NCBI RefSeq assembly: GCF_049898325.1
Contig: NZ_JAFCXL010000002.1
Span: forward strand, 124,001 to 188,000
Direction of reading: 5' to 3'
DNA length: 64,000 nt
From: JAFCUW01 sp049898325
GTDB taxonomy: Bacteria; Pseudomonadota; Gammaproteobacteria; Burkholderiales; Burkholderiaceae_D
The translations under genes and the position numbers were made by a program. The notes under the pieces were generated by a model that searched no databases, was not told the origin of the DNA, and saw only the letters and a list, made by a program, of their open reading frames with translations. Shown in pieces: positions 26,506 through 35,579 of the stretch (position 1 is its first letter; every line of letters begins with the position of its first letter).

Positions 26506-28890
26506 ATGCGCAAAATTTTTGGGTGCTTGATCGCTGCTGCAACGATCACTGGATGTTTCACGGCGCAGGCCCAGGAAGTAGGCGGCCGTTCGGAATCGTT
26601 CGGTCAGCCCGTCACATTGCCGGGAGAGGCCGCGACGGTTTCTGAGGCGCGTCCTGCTCGTACCGTGATACGTAATAGTGCCTCCGATACGTCGGCCGGT
26701 TTGGATACGGTCGGTGCCGGACGCAGTTCCGTTGGTGACAGTGAAGTTGCAGCGCGGCTGGCCCGAAGTGCACGACCACCTCAGGCCAACGAGTTCCAAA
26801 AATTTCTGGTTGAAAGTACCGGGCGCAGCGTTCCCCTCTTCGGTGGCGAATTCTTCAGCAATGCACCGTCAACTTTTGCGCCAGTCATGAATGCGCCGGT
26901 GCCATCGGACTATCCGCTAGGTCCAGGCGACGAGCTGCTAATCCGCGGCTGGGGCAGTATAGACATCGATTTTCGTGCCAAGATCGATCGTAACGGCGCG
27001 ATCTCCATTCCAACCGTTGGGACCGTCTTGCTTGCTGGCGTGAAAGCTGGCGATGCGGAGAGCGTCGTTCGCGGGGCGATCGGCAGGCTGTACAAGGGCG
27101 TGACAGTCAATGTTAATTTTGGGCAGTTACGGGCGATCACGATCTATGTCGTTGGTCAAGCTATTCGACCAGGTACCTATACAGTGTCCAGTTTGTCAAC
27201 TTTGGTCACCGCGCTGTTTTCCAGTGGCGGACCAAATGCAAACGGTAGCATGCGTCGCGTCCAGGTCAAGCGCGCCGGTAAAGTTGTAGCGGAGCTCGAT
27301 TTGTATGCGTTCATCGCCAAAGGCGACAAATCTTCCGACATAAAGTTGCAAGATGGTGACTCTATTTACATTCCTTCCGCCGCTGGGTATGTCGCAGTGA
27401 TCGGCAAGATCGGTAGTCCCGCTGTATACGAGTTGCGTGGTGGTAACGATACGATTGAATCGCTGCTAGACATTGCTGGTGGGTTGCCAGTGGTTGCAGA
27501 CCCACGCCGTGCGTTTCTTGAGCGTATAGACCCTAGTACGAATCGCCCCCGTAGCGTCGAGCAGTTCGCATTGGAAGGAGCTGGCCTGAAGCGTACGCTG
27601 AAGTCGGGCGACGTTTTGAATATCACTTCGATCACACCTGAATTTTCTAACGCAGTTATCCTGCGCGGTAATGTAGATCAGCCAATTCGTGCGCCGTTTA
27701 AAAATGGAATGCGCGTCTCCGACTTAATACCGAGTCGTGACTATTTGGTAACTCGAAACTCGATTAGTCATCGTAACAACGCCGCCAATACCAACACTCC
27801 CCTTGGATTTTCGGCCAATGCGGTCGCTGCGGACGGTACGCCAACAAGCGTGCTCCGGCCCCCTGCGGTCGAGGTCAATGAGTCGATCGCGGCGCGAATC
27901 GGTCGCACGGTTGACGAGATTAATTGGGAATATGCGGTGGTAGAGCGGCAGAACCGTACCGATCTGAGTGTGAGCCTGATTCCATTTAATTTGGGTAATG
28001 TGTTCGCCAACCCTTCAGGCATGGACAATATTGTTTTGCAGCCCGGCGATACAGTGACTATCTTCTCGCAACAGGATGTGATGGTTCCAATGGATCGTCG
28101 TAAAGTATTCGTGCGGGTTGAAGGCGAAGTCAATGTGCCTGGCGTATACCAGATGAATTCAGGCGAAACCCTCCAGGCATTGCTGGCGCGCGCCGGCGGT
28201 GCAACCACGAACGCCTATCTTTTTGGCGTGGCATTCTATCGTGACCAGGTGCGCAAAGAGCAGGAAGCCAATCTCGAAAAGGCGGCAATTCGGATGGAGT
28301 CGCAAATTCAGTCCGAACAATCAAGGATCCTTGCCAATACCCGTAATTCGGCAGACGCAGCGCTCTTGGAGGTACAACGTCAGGCCGATCTGCAGGCAGC
28401 GAAAGAAACTGTCTCGCGTTTTCGCCGCCTCAAGCCTAGCGGCCGTATCGCGCTGGGACTCGAAACGAAGGAGCGTTCCTTTGCACGCTTGCCAGCGCTC
28501 AAGCTGGAGAGTGGTGATCGCTTGATCATTCCTGCCCGTCCCGAGTTTGTTCACGTATTCGGATCAGTCAATGCGGAATCTTCTCCTCTGTGGCGCGCAA
28601 ATTCCCGTGTCAGCGATTACTTGAAGTTCGCAGGGCTTGCGCCAGGTGCGGACCGGGACAACGTCTTCATCATGCGTGTCGATGGAAGCGTCGTGTCAAG
28701 CGATTCAGGCGGCTGGTTCATGGGGCGCATTGGAGGAGTCGAAGTGATGCCTGGAGATAGCATCATCGTTCCCGAAAAGGTCGATAAGGAAACCAAATGG
28801 AGCAAATTTATGCAAGGTACTCGCGAATGGGCACAAATTTTTGCAAACTTTGGCCTGGGCGCCGCCGCAATAAAAACTCTGCGAAACTGA
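26506..28890 (+). CDS. Polysaccharide export outer-membrane lipoprotein with SLBB domains
   Basis: This 794-residue protein starts with a lipoprotein signal whose lipobox ITGC places the acylated cysteine at residue 17. A Poly_export segment (SDYPLGPGDELLIRGWGSID) follows, then several SLBB beta-grasp units, including ITIYVVGQAIRPGTYTVSS, YVAVIGKIGSPAVYELRGG, FVRVEGEVNVPGVYQMNSG and FVHVFGSVNAESSP. It is longer than Wza (about 380 residues), and an extra Lys/Glu/Gln-rich helical insert lies around 580-650. It should form the outer-membrane or periplasmic export channel for the polymer. There is no obvious Shine-Dalgarno, and a terminator ends 25 bp upstream. Confidence 0.88.
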   Translation: MRKIFGCLIAAATITGCFTAQAQEVGGRSESFGQPVTLPGEAATVSEARPARTVIRNSASDTSAGLDTVGAGRSSVGDSEVAARLARSARPPQANEFQKFLVESTGRSVPLFGGEFFSNAPSTFAPVMNAPVPSDYPLGPGDELLIRGWGSIDIDFRAKIDRNGAISIPTVGTVLLAGVKAGDAESVVRGAIGRLYKGVTVNVNFGQLRAITIYVVGQAIRPGTYTVSSLSTLVTALFSSGGPNANGSMRRVQVKRAGKVVAELDLYAFIAKGDKSSDIKLQDGDSIYIPSAAGYVAVIGKIGSPAVYELRGGNDTIESLLDIAGGLPVVADPRRAFLERIDPSTNRPRSVEQFALEGAGLKRTLKSGDVLNITSITPEFSNAVILRGNVDQPIRAPFKNGMRVSDLIPSRDYLVTRNSISHRNNAANTNTPLGFSANAVAADGTPTSVLRPPAVEVNESIAARIGRTVDEINWEYAVVERQNRTDLSVSLIPFNLGNVFANPSGMDNIVLQPGDTVTIFSQQDVMVPMDRRKVFVRVEGEVNVPGVYQMNSGETLQALLARAGGATTNAYLFGVAFYRDQVRKEQEANLEKAAIRMESQIQSEQSRILANTRNSADAALLEVQRQADLQAAKETVSRFRRLKPSGRIALGLETKERSFARLPALKLESGDRLIIPARPEFVHVFGSVNAESSPLWRANSRVSDYLKFAGLAPGADRDNVFIMRVDGSVVSSDSGGWFMGRIGGVEVMPGDSIIVPEKVDKETKWSKFMQGTREWAQIFANFGLGAAAIKTLRN

Positions 28891-28964
28891 AGCGTGTCAA
28901 AAATATTGTTGCTAAATTTACCGTTCAATCATGAACGACTTACGAGAATAATCGGCTTATTGGT

Positions 28965-30176
28965 ATGAATGAATCGCAGCGTAGTGCAGAAGGACCGGTA
29001 CGTGCCGCTGATGAGCGTGGCTTCGATTTAATTGAACTCCTGATAATCTTTGCAAAATACAAGCGGTTTATCATAGGATTTCCTCTTACAATTGCGGTGA
29101 TTGCAGCTGCAGTCAGTCTTATTTTACCAAATGTGTATATTTCTACGACGAGACTGTTGCCGCCACAACAGGCGCAATCCGGTGCCGCCGCGTTGCTGTC
29201 CCAACTTGGTGGTATTGCTAGCGTGGCCGGCAGTGCGGCAGGAATTAAAAATCCGAACGACGTGTATATCGGCATGCTGAAAAGTCGCACGTTGGCCGAT
29301 CGATTGATTACGCAGTTTGAGCTTCTCAAAGTGTACGACACCAAGTCGATGGAGCACGCCCGAAAAAAACTCGATGAAAATACGACAATTATTTCTGGCA
29401 AGGATGGTTTGATTGCTATTTCGGTAGAAGATGAAGATCAGAAACTGGTGGCAAAATTAGCAAATGGATATGTCAATCAGCTGACAAACTTGACCACTGT
29501 GTTGGCAGTAACAGAGGCCTCGCAGCGCCGACTGTTTTACGAGCGGCAGCTCGGAATTTCGAAAGACAATTTAGCAGCGTCGGAACTTAAACTTAAAGGC
29601 GCGCTTGCGACGAGTGGCGTCATTAGTGTAGACAGCGAAAGTCGGGGTATCCTGGAAACAGTTGCCAAGCTGAGGGCCCAAGTATCGGCAAAAGAAATCC
29701 AGCTCAATTCAATGAGGGCGTTCGTCACCACGAACAACCCCCAGTATAAAGTGATTGCAGAAGACCTCAGCAGCCTTCGCAACGAACTCAACAAGCTTGA
29801 AAACGGTAGTTCAAATAGTGAAACGGATCCCAGAAGCGATTCAACCGGACTGCAAAACATAAAAGTATTGCGTGACGTCAAATACAATCAGATGTTGTAT
29901 GAGTTGCTTGCCAAGCAGTATGAAGTCGCCCGGCTCGACGAAGCGAAAGATCCATCGCTCATTCAGGTCCTTGATCAGGCAATTGAACCTGAGCGTAAAT
30001 TTAAACCAAAACGGGCGCTAATCGTTGTGGTTTCGGCACTACTGGCGTCTTTTTTAGCAATATTTCTTGCGATCATGTTTGAAGTGAAGGCGAGAGCCAT
30101 GCAGGTTCCCCAGGTTGCCGTTAGATGGCTGGAATTACGTTCCCATCTTAAATTCAAACGATCGACAAAGAATTAG
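28965..30176 (+). CDS. Wzz/PCP-type polysaccharide chain-length and export protein
   Basis: This 403-residue inner-membrane protein has the Wzz topology: a first helix near residues 35-55, a large periplasmic coiled-coil domain (about 60-345) and a final helix at about 350-372 with the preceding proline-rich segment. It lacks the cytoplasmic BY-kinase domain of Wzc. It probably controls polymer length and couples Wzy to the SLBB export protein encoded 74 nt upstream. No tyrosine kinase or phosphatase gene is present in this locus. Confidence 0.88.
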   Translation: MNESQRSAEGPVRAADERGFDLIELLIIFAKYKRFIIGFPLTIAVIAAAVSLILPNVYISTTRLLPPQQAQSGAAALLSQLGGIASVAGSAAGIKNPNDVYIGMLKSRTLADRLITQFELLKVYDTKSMEHARKKLDENTTIISGKDGLIAISVEDEDQKLVAKLANGYVNQLTNLTTVLAVTEASQRRLFYERQLGISKDNLAASELKLKGALATSGVISVDSESRGILETVAKLRAQVSAKEIQLNSMRAFVTTNNPQYKVIAEDLSSLRNELNKLENGSSNSETDPRSDSTGLQNIKVLRDVKYNQMLYELLAKQYEVARLDEAKDPSLIQVLDQAIEPERKFKPKRALIVVVSALLASFLAIFLAIMFEVKARAMQVPQVAVRWLELRSHLKFKRSTKN

Positions 30177-30249
30177 TGCGAATTTCACACCTGATTGCGG
30201 TGATGCGTAGGCAGATAGATTCATCCCTTTTAGTTATCTGAAGCAGCCA

Positions 30250-31086
30250 ATGAAAATGATTACTCCCCAACTTAATTCGCAAGTGCATCCGCAGTCGCAT
30301 GTTTCGGCTGGTGCCATCATCGGTGATGGATGTTCAATATCGGCTGGCGCGGTTGTGTGTGCAGGCGTAATACTGGGCCGTGCAGTGAGCGTTGGTGCAA
30401 ACGCCGTTTTTGTTGAGCCAGATGTGGACTCGAAGGTGGCTTCGGCGAGGGTTGAAGATAATGTCAGGGTTGGCGCGAATGCGACGATTTACCCCGGAGT
30501 GGTACTGGCCTCGGGTTGCCTCGTTCGACCGGGCGCGGTGGTAGGTCGCTCGGTTCCACCCGGCGCGATCGTGGAGGGCAATCCAGCGAACATTACGGGT
30601 TACGTCGATGCAAACAATCAGTTTGTACAGAGATCATCGGGCGCCGTCGGTGGCAGTGCTCGGCCGGTTGAATCCACTGCGGTTCGCGGCGTGCAAGTGC
30701 ATCACTTCCCTGTTATTCCCGACTTGCGTGGAAGCTTAACCGTCGGTGAATTTGAAAAGCAAATTCCTTTCCTGCCACGCCGTTTTTTTATGGTCTTTGG
30801 CGTTCCATCACGGGAAGTGCGCGGAGAACATGCTCACCATCAATGCGAGCAGTTCCTCATTTGCGTGAGAGGAAGTTGTGCTGTTGTAGCGGATGATGGA
30901 ACGGAGCGCGTAGAAGTTATCCTTGATGCCCCTAATGTCGGCATCTACCTACCTGCTATGACGTGGGGAATCCAATACAAATACAGTGCTGATGCTTTGC
31001 TCTTGGTGTTTGCTTCTCACCATTATGATGCCGTGGATTACATCCGTGATTACGCCGAATTTCTGAGATTCGTCGCCAGCAATTAG
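30250..31086 (+). CDS. Bifunctional dTDP-sugar 3,4-ketoisomerase / N-acetyltransferase (FdtD-like)
   Basis: Residues 1-115 form a left-handed beta-helix of hexapeptide repeats (VSAGAIIGDGCSISAGAVVC) that suits an acyltransferase. Residues about 140-278 are a WxcM/FdtA-type cupin (FMVFGVPSREVRGEHAHHQC, VGIYLPAMTWGIQYKY). The same two-domain order occurs in Shewanella FdtD, which converts dTDP-4-keto-6-deoxyglucose to the 3-keto sugar and acetylates the later 3-amino product. With the aminotransferase downstream this predicts dTDP-Fuc3NAc or dTDP-Qui3NAc; the C4 stereochemistry cannot be read with confidence. Its substrate is supplied by rfbA and rfbB at 49.6-51.6 kb. Confidence 0.83.
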   Translation: MKMITPQLNSQVHPQSHVSAGAIIGDGCSISAGAVVCAGVILGRAVSVGANAVFVEPDVDSKVASARVEDNVRVGANATIYPGVVLASGCLVRPGAVVGRSVPPGAIVEGNPANITGYVDANNQFVQRSSGAVGGSARPVESTAVRGVQVHHFPVIPDLRGSLTVGEFEKQIPFLPRRFFMVFGVPSREVRGEHAHHQCEQFLICVRGSCAVVADDGTERVEVILDAPNVGIYLPAMTWGIQYKYSADALLLVFASHHYDAVDYIRDYAEFLRFVASN

Positions 31087-31287
31087 TATCCATGTGATTC
31101 AACAATCTCGCGGCAGGCATGCGAACGAAAATTTGAATCATGGCAATCTCGAAAATATGGCATGTCGATAGGAGTGAAATGCTGCTCGCCACGGGCGAAG
31201 CGCATAGTTCCTTTGGTTTCGCATCCTACACAGAAGTAGCAGACAACGCTTGATCCATGCAACATTCTTAATTATACGAGGCACCCT

Positions 31288-32391
31288 TTGATCCCTTTCC
31301 TAGATCTGAAGTCAATTCAACAAGCGCATGCCGATGAACTGAAGCAGGCGTTTGCGCGCGTTTTAGAGTCCGGTTGGTACATCATGGGCGAAGAGCTAAA
31401 ACAGTTTGAACGAGAGTATGCTGACTACTGTGGCACTGCGCATTGCGTCGGTGTCGCGAACGGCCTTGATGCCATCATCCTTGCATTGAAGGCCGTCGGC
31501 GTTGGTCCGGGCGATGAGGTTATCGTCCCCTCCAATACCTATATCGCTACTTGGCTTGCAGTAAGCCATCTTGGCGCTACACCTGTCCCCGTCGAGCCAG
31601 TTCCGGCGACTGGCAACATGGATCCCGCAGCACTGCGTTCGGCTCTGACGGAGCGTACTCGCGCGATTGTTCCGGTCCATTTGTATGGTCAAGCCGCTGA
31701 ACTGGATCAAATATTGGCATTTGCGCGCGAGCATGGATTAAAAGTAGTTGAGGATGGTGCGCAATCGCATGGCGTGCTATATAAGGGAAAACGCGTTGGA
31801 TCGCACGGCGATGCTGTGGCCTGGAGTTTTTATCCAGGCAAAAATTTGGGCGCGCTTGGCGATGGCGGCGCGGTGACGACTAACGATCCCGAGATAGCAG
31901 AACGGATTCGTGTTTTGCGCAATTATGGTTCGCGGGTCAAGTATCATAACGATGTCATTGGCTACAATTCCCGCCTCGATGAATTACAGGCTGCGCTACT
32001 GCGCGTTAAATTGCCGTACCTTGATGCCGACAATAGCCATCGGAAAGCAATCGCTCAATACTACTTGGGGGCGCTGAACAGTATTCCTGGTTTGATTTTG
32101 CCCGCACTCGCCGAAGGGTGCGAATCGGTATGGCATTTGTTTGTTATTCGCCATCCCGATCGTGATGGGCTCGCTGCGCACCTGGCGAAGCACGAAATTG
32201 GCACGGTGATACATTACCCTATTCCACCACACATGCAGCCCGCATACGCATCCTTGAATATTGCTGAGGGTTCGCTCCCTGTATCAGAGACAATGCATCA
32301 ACAGGTGCTGAGTTTGCCGATCGGTCCGACGATGACGCTTGCCGACGCTGAAATCGTGGTTAAGGTAATCGTCGGTTATTTCGGTCGATAG
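31288..32391 (+). CDS. DegT/DnrJ/EryC1 aminotransferase (FdtB-like)
   Basis: This 367-residue PLP aminotransferase has the Schiff-base Lys185 in FYPGKNLGALGDGGAV and a cofactor site at VEDGAQSHG. It resembles FdtB/QdtB, which put an amino group on C3 of dTDP-3-keto-6-deoxyhexose using glutamate. The start is a TTG at 31288, supported by GAGG six bases upstream and by the canonical MIPFLDLK start of the family. The gene is 201 nt after the FdtD-like gene and 11 nt before the flippase, consistent with one pathway. Confidence 0.86.
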   Translation: MIPFLDLKSIQQAHADELKQAFARVLESGWYIMGEELKQFEREYADYCGTAHCVGVANGLDAIILALKAVGVGPGDEVIVPSNTYIATWLAVSHLGATPVPVEPVPATGNMDPAALRSALTERTRAIVPVHLYGQAAELDQILAFAREHGLKVVEDGAQSHGVLYKGKRVGSHGDAVAWSFYPGKNLGALGDGGAVTTNDPEIAERIRVLRNYGSRVKYHNDVIGYNSRLDELQAALLRVKLPYLDADNSHRKAIAQYYLGALNSIPGLILPALAEGCESVWHLFVIRHPDRDGLAAHLAKHEIGTVIHYPIPPHMQPAYASLNIAEGSLPVSETMHQQVLSLPIGPTMTLADAEIVVKVIVGYFGR

Positions 32392-32402
32392 TCAGCATCG
32401 GA

Positions 32403-33659
32403 ATGAGTTTAATCAAGACTAGCCTGTTGAACGGTATCGCGGTAATCGTGAGAATGGCAACAGGGATAATACTCAACAAAGTTCTTGCTGTGTATGTCGG
32501 GCCGGGCGGTTATGCGGCGATTGGCCAACTGCAAAATGTCAGCGCGATGGTGACGAGTTTCGCGTCCGGAGCCATCAACACAGGGGTGACGAAATTTACT
32601 GCTGAGCATTTTGATGACACCGAAAGGCGAAATTCCCTTTGGCGGACTGCCGGCACGATTACAGTCATTGGGTCAATGCTGGCGTCGGTATTGCTCTTGG
32701 TATTTAGTGCGCCACTCGGTAATTTATTGTTCCCGGGTGCACTTTATGAAGAGTCTCTAAAATGGCTGGCTGCTTGTCTAGTACTCATTACCCTGAATGC
32801 TTATATATTATCAATATTATCAGGCCTCAAGGAGGTGCGACGATATGTCAAAGCTAATATTGCGAGCTCAATTTTTGGACTAGTAATATCCGGGGGGCTC
32901 GCACTGCAAATGGGTTTGCGCGGTGCTTTGATTGCTTTGAGTCTTGGACAGGCATTCGCATTCCTAACCACAGTATATTTTTGCAGAGGCTTGGACTGGT
33001 TTAAACCAAAATTATTGTTTGGGAAGGTCGACGCCGCCGTTGCGCGTAATCTTGCTAAATTTGTTGCAATGGCATTAACTTCTGCAGCAGCGGTGCCATT
33101 GACTCAGATGTTAATTCGTTCACATCTTGTCATTTCATACAGTCCAGCGAATGCTGGACTTTGGGACGCGTTGAATAAGATCAGTGGCATCTATCTTGCG
33201 CTAATTACAACTACGCTTTCCCTGTATTATTTACCGCGTATCTCGGAAATAAGGGATGCGGAAGTACTTCGAGCAGAAATATGGTCTGGGTTTCGCCTTA
33301 TCTTCCCTGTTACTTCGATTCTGGCAATATCTTTGTTTTTCCTGCGAGATCCACTTGTGCGCCTGTTATTTAGTCCTGAGTTTCAGGGTGTTACCAAATT
33401 AATGGGCTGGCAACTGGTAGGTGATGTAATCAAGGTAGTTAGTTGGCTATTGGGGTACGTGCTGATCGGTCGAGGCATGATGCTTCCGTACATTGTGACA
33501 GAAATATTATTCTCGATTACACTATACGGTCTGACAATTTATGCGACGCAATTGTTTGGATTTCCTGGTGTTTCGGTGGCGTACGCGGTAAATTACACTA
33601 TTTATCTTATTGCAATGTACTGGCTTGTTTTAGTTCGGCAAAAAAATAGATTTGTCTGA
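32403..33659 (+). CDS. wzx: O-antigen translocase, Wzx flippase (WzxE-like)
   Basis: This 418-residue polytopic MOP-superfamily protein has about 12 predicted helices and opens with MSLIKTSLLNGIAVIVRMAT, like WzxE and related O-antigen translocases. It flips the undecaprenyl-linked oligosaccharide across the inner membrane. WzxE-type flippases often sit next to fdt/rff amino-sugar genes, as here. It follows the aminotransferase after 11 nt. Confidence 0.87.
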   Translation: MSLIKTSLLNGIAVIVRMATGIILNKVLAVYVGPGGYAAIGQLQNVSAMVTSFASGAINTGVTKFTAEHFDDTERRNSLWRTAGTITVIGSMLASVLLLVFSAPLGNLLFPGALYEESLKWLAACLVLITLNAYILSILSGLKEVRRYVKANIASSIFGLVISGGLALQMGLRGALIALSLGQAFAFLTTVYFCRGLDWFKPKLLFGKVDAAVARNLAKFVAMALTSAAAVPLTQMLIRSHLVISYSPANAGLWDALNKISGIYLALITTTLSLYYLPRISEIRDAEVLRAEIWSGFRLIFPVTSILAISLFFLRDPLVRLLFSPEFQGVTKLMGWQLVGDVIKVVSWLLGYVLIGRGMMLPYIVTEILFSITLYGLTIYATQLFGFPGVSVAYAVNYTIYLIAMYWLVLVRQKNRFV

Positions 33660-33904
33660 TTGTTGAATAACGCTACCGTACTCCAAGTTACCCCTGCGAT
33701 CAATATTATGTAATGCTGGAAAGATATTTTTTGAAAAAATTAATTAATTTTGTTATTTTTTATTTTTATAGAATCTGCTAAGGCGTTGAGAGTTAGAAGA
33801 TATTTGTGGGGTTAAAGCGATCAGGTGGAACGAAATTTTGAATGATGCGTTAGTGATGCGCGACTACGTAGTGGGGAATTTCGAAAAATTCGGATGGAGA
33901 TTGC
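33660..33904. other. AT-rich spacer with a perfect 16-bp palindrome
   Basis: This 245-nt spacer inside the locus is the most AT-rich part of the window. It contains AAAATTAATTAATTTT (33736-33751), a perfect palindrome flanked by T-runs, and a GAATTT-CGAA-AAATTC hairpin just before the next gene. No gene is supported. It may bind a nucleoid protein such as H-NS/MvaT and carry an internal promoter (inference). Confidence 0.4.
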
Positions 33905-34843
33905 ATGTCTAGTAGTGAATACGCGTTAGAGGCTAAATTTCTTGTTAGTGTAGTAGTAGCCACATACAACAGCGAGTTGACGATTGCTGAAACGCTCGAA
34001 TCTATACTGCTGCAAGATTACCCATTGATTGAAGTCATTATTACGGATGATGGATCTTCAGACGGTACAATGGCGTCCGTGCACGATTGGGTAGAGCTAA
34101 ATGCGCCAAAATTTGAGCGCATAGTTGTGCTCACCGCAAATTGTAACGAAGGAATATGTCGCAACGTTACGAAAGGGTATTCAAGAGCAAAAGGCGAATG
34201 GATAAAGCCAATTGCCGGAGATGACCTTCTGACGCCAGAATCCATCTCGACCTTTGCGCTCGCGGCGGCCAATTCCAACCATGCCGTGATCGTTTCGATG
34301 GTAGCTCCGTTTCATTCGACCCTTGATAATCGACGTGAATTTGGTGAGCCATTGCCGGTAGTGGCGGACGCGGAGCTGATCAAGGGGGATTCTAAGAAGC
34401 TTCTAGCTGAGCTCCATTGTCGGAATCAAATTCCTGCGCCTGGCGTTTTCCTAAAGAGGCAAGCGATAGATGAGTCGGGCGGAATTGACCTCGCATTCAA
34501 GCATCTGGATGATTGGCCTCTATGGATTAAATTGCTACGACTCAATTATACATTTGGCATGTTGCCTCGCGTACTCGTCCATTACCGTGTAAGTGAATTA
34601 TCGATATCTGCATCTCGCAACTTTACTCTGGTAAATCGCGATCTCCTCAACGATTTGATTACATTTTATGCAGAGTATCAGCGTGACTTCGTGGGTACAT
34701 TGGACCGCTGGGACCAATTCATACAGGTTCAGCGCATTCGCCAAGCAGTCGGTCCGCTTCGTACTTTCCCGCGATTGTATCGTTTGACCGGGTTGGTAAG
34801 GCTGCTAAGCCCACGTTATTGGTCTACTCGTATTCTCCGTTGA
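33905..34843 (+). CDS. Family 2 glycosyltransferase
   Basis: This 312-residue GT-A fold enzyme begins with SVVVATYNSELTIAETLESI and has the nucleotide-binding ITDDGSSDGT. GDDLLTPES supplies the metal-binding Asp pair, and DDWPLWIKL is a probable catalytic motif. It likely adds one sugar of the repeat unit from a nucleotide donor at the cytoplasmic membrane face; donor and acceptor are unknown. The ATG at 33905 has GGAG upstream. Confidence 0.85.
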   Translation: MSSSEYALEAKFLVSVVVATYNSELTIAETLESILLQDYPLIEVIITDDGSSDGTMASVHDWVELNAPKFERIVVLTANCNEGICRNVTKGYSRAKGEWIKPIAGDDLLTPESISTFALAAANSNHAVIVSMVAPFHSTLDNRREFGEPLPVVADAELIKGDSKKLLAELHCRNQIPAPGVFLKRQAIDESGGIDLAFKHLDDWPLWIKLLRLNYTFGMLPRVLVHYRVSELSISASRNFTLVNRDLLNDLITFYAEYQRDFVGTLDRWDQFIQVQRIRQAVGPLRTFPRLYRLTGLVRLLSPRYWSTRILR

Positions 34844-34907
34844 GAAGGCTTGGACAGGTGCCCATTCATTTTATATTTATCAACCCGATTCATTAGGATC
34901 GCACCCG

Positions 34908-35543
34908 ATGGTCAGAACTTTTCTACTATTTCCGGTTATTCTGTTGCATCAGCAATTGAAATACCTGCGCTCAGTGTGGCGGCGGGCGCATTTCCGCGTT
35001 CACGGCGTTAGGCTAAGCGGCGGCAGCGTACTAGTTGTTGATCGGAATTGCAGTCTGACGCTAGCCCCCCATGTCTCCGTTGGATACGGTAGTCTAATTA
35101 TCGTCGCATCGGATCCTCACGACCCTGAGAAACGTGGCGCTCTGGAAATTGGACGAGGAACTGCAGTAAATGAATACTGCAATATACGCGCATCTGGCAG
35201 CACAATTTCAATTGGTGAACAGTGCATGCTCGCCCAATTCGTGACTCTGGTTGGCACCAATCACGGCATGGACCTTGGGGTTCCAATGATGGATCAGGGT
35301 TGGAGTTTTTCAAAGCACGGGATCCGTATCGGAAATGACGTTTGGCTCGGTGCGCATGTTACGGTTTTACCTGGAATCACAATCGGTGACGGAGCCGTCA
35401 TCGCAGCAGGCGCTGTCGTGAATCGGGACGTGGGGAAAAATGAGATATGGGCGGGTATACCAGCAAGAAAAATCAGGAGTCGTAATGAGAGTTCAGTTGT
35501 TCAATCGTCTTCAATCAATACCGCTTGTGGCGGTATGCGCTGA
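34908..35543 (+). CDS. Hexapeptide-repeat acyltransferase (WcaF/WbbJ type)
   Basis: The 211-residue product has a hydrophobic N-terminal stretch, then hexapeptide repeats forming a left-handed beta-helix. It has the conserved acetyltransferase ending WLGAHVTVLPGITIGDGAVI and GIPARKI, plus GTNHGMDLGVPM with the catalytic histidine. It probably O-acetylates a sugar of the polysaccharide using acetyl-CoA. It sits between a glycosyltransferase and the Wzy candidate. Confidence 0.83.
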   Translation: MVRTFLLFPVILLHQQLKYLRSVWRRAHFRVHGVRLSGGSVLVVDRNCSLTLAPHVSVGYGSLIIVASDPHDPEKRGALEIGRGTAVNEYCNIRASGSTISIGEQCMLAQFVTLVGTNHGMDLGVPMMDQGWSFSKHGIRIGNDVWLGAHVTVLPGITIGDGAVIAAGAVVNRDVGKNEIWAGIPARKIRSRNESSVVQSSSINTACGGMR

Positions 35544-35579
35544 CTTAGCAGCACCGTACTCTTGGCGTGGCGCCTTAGT

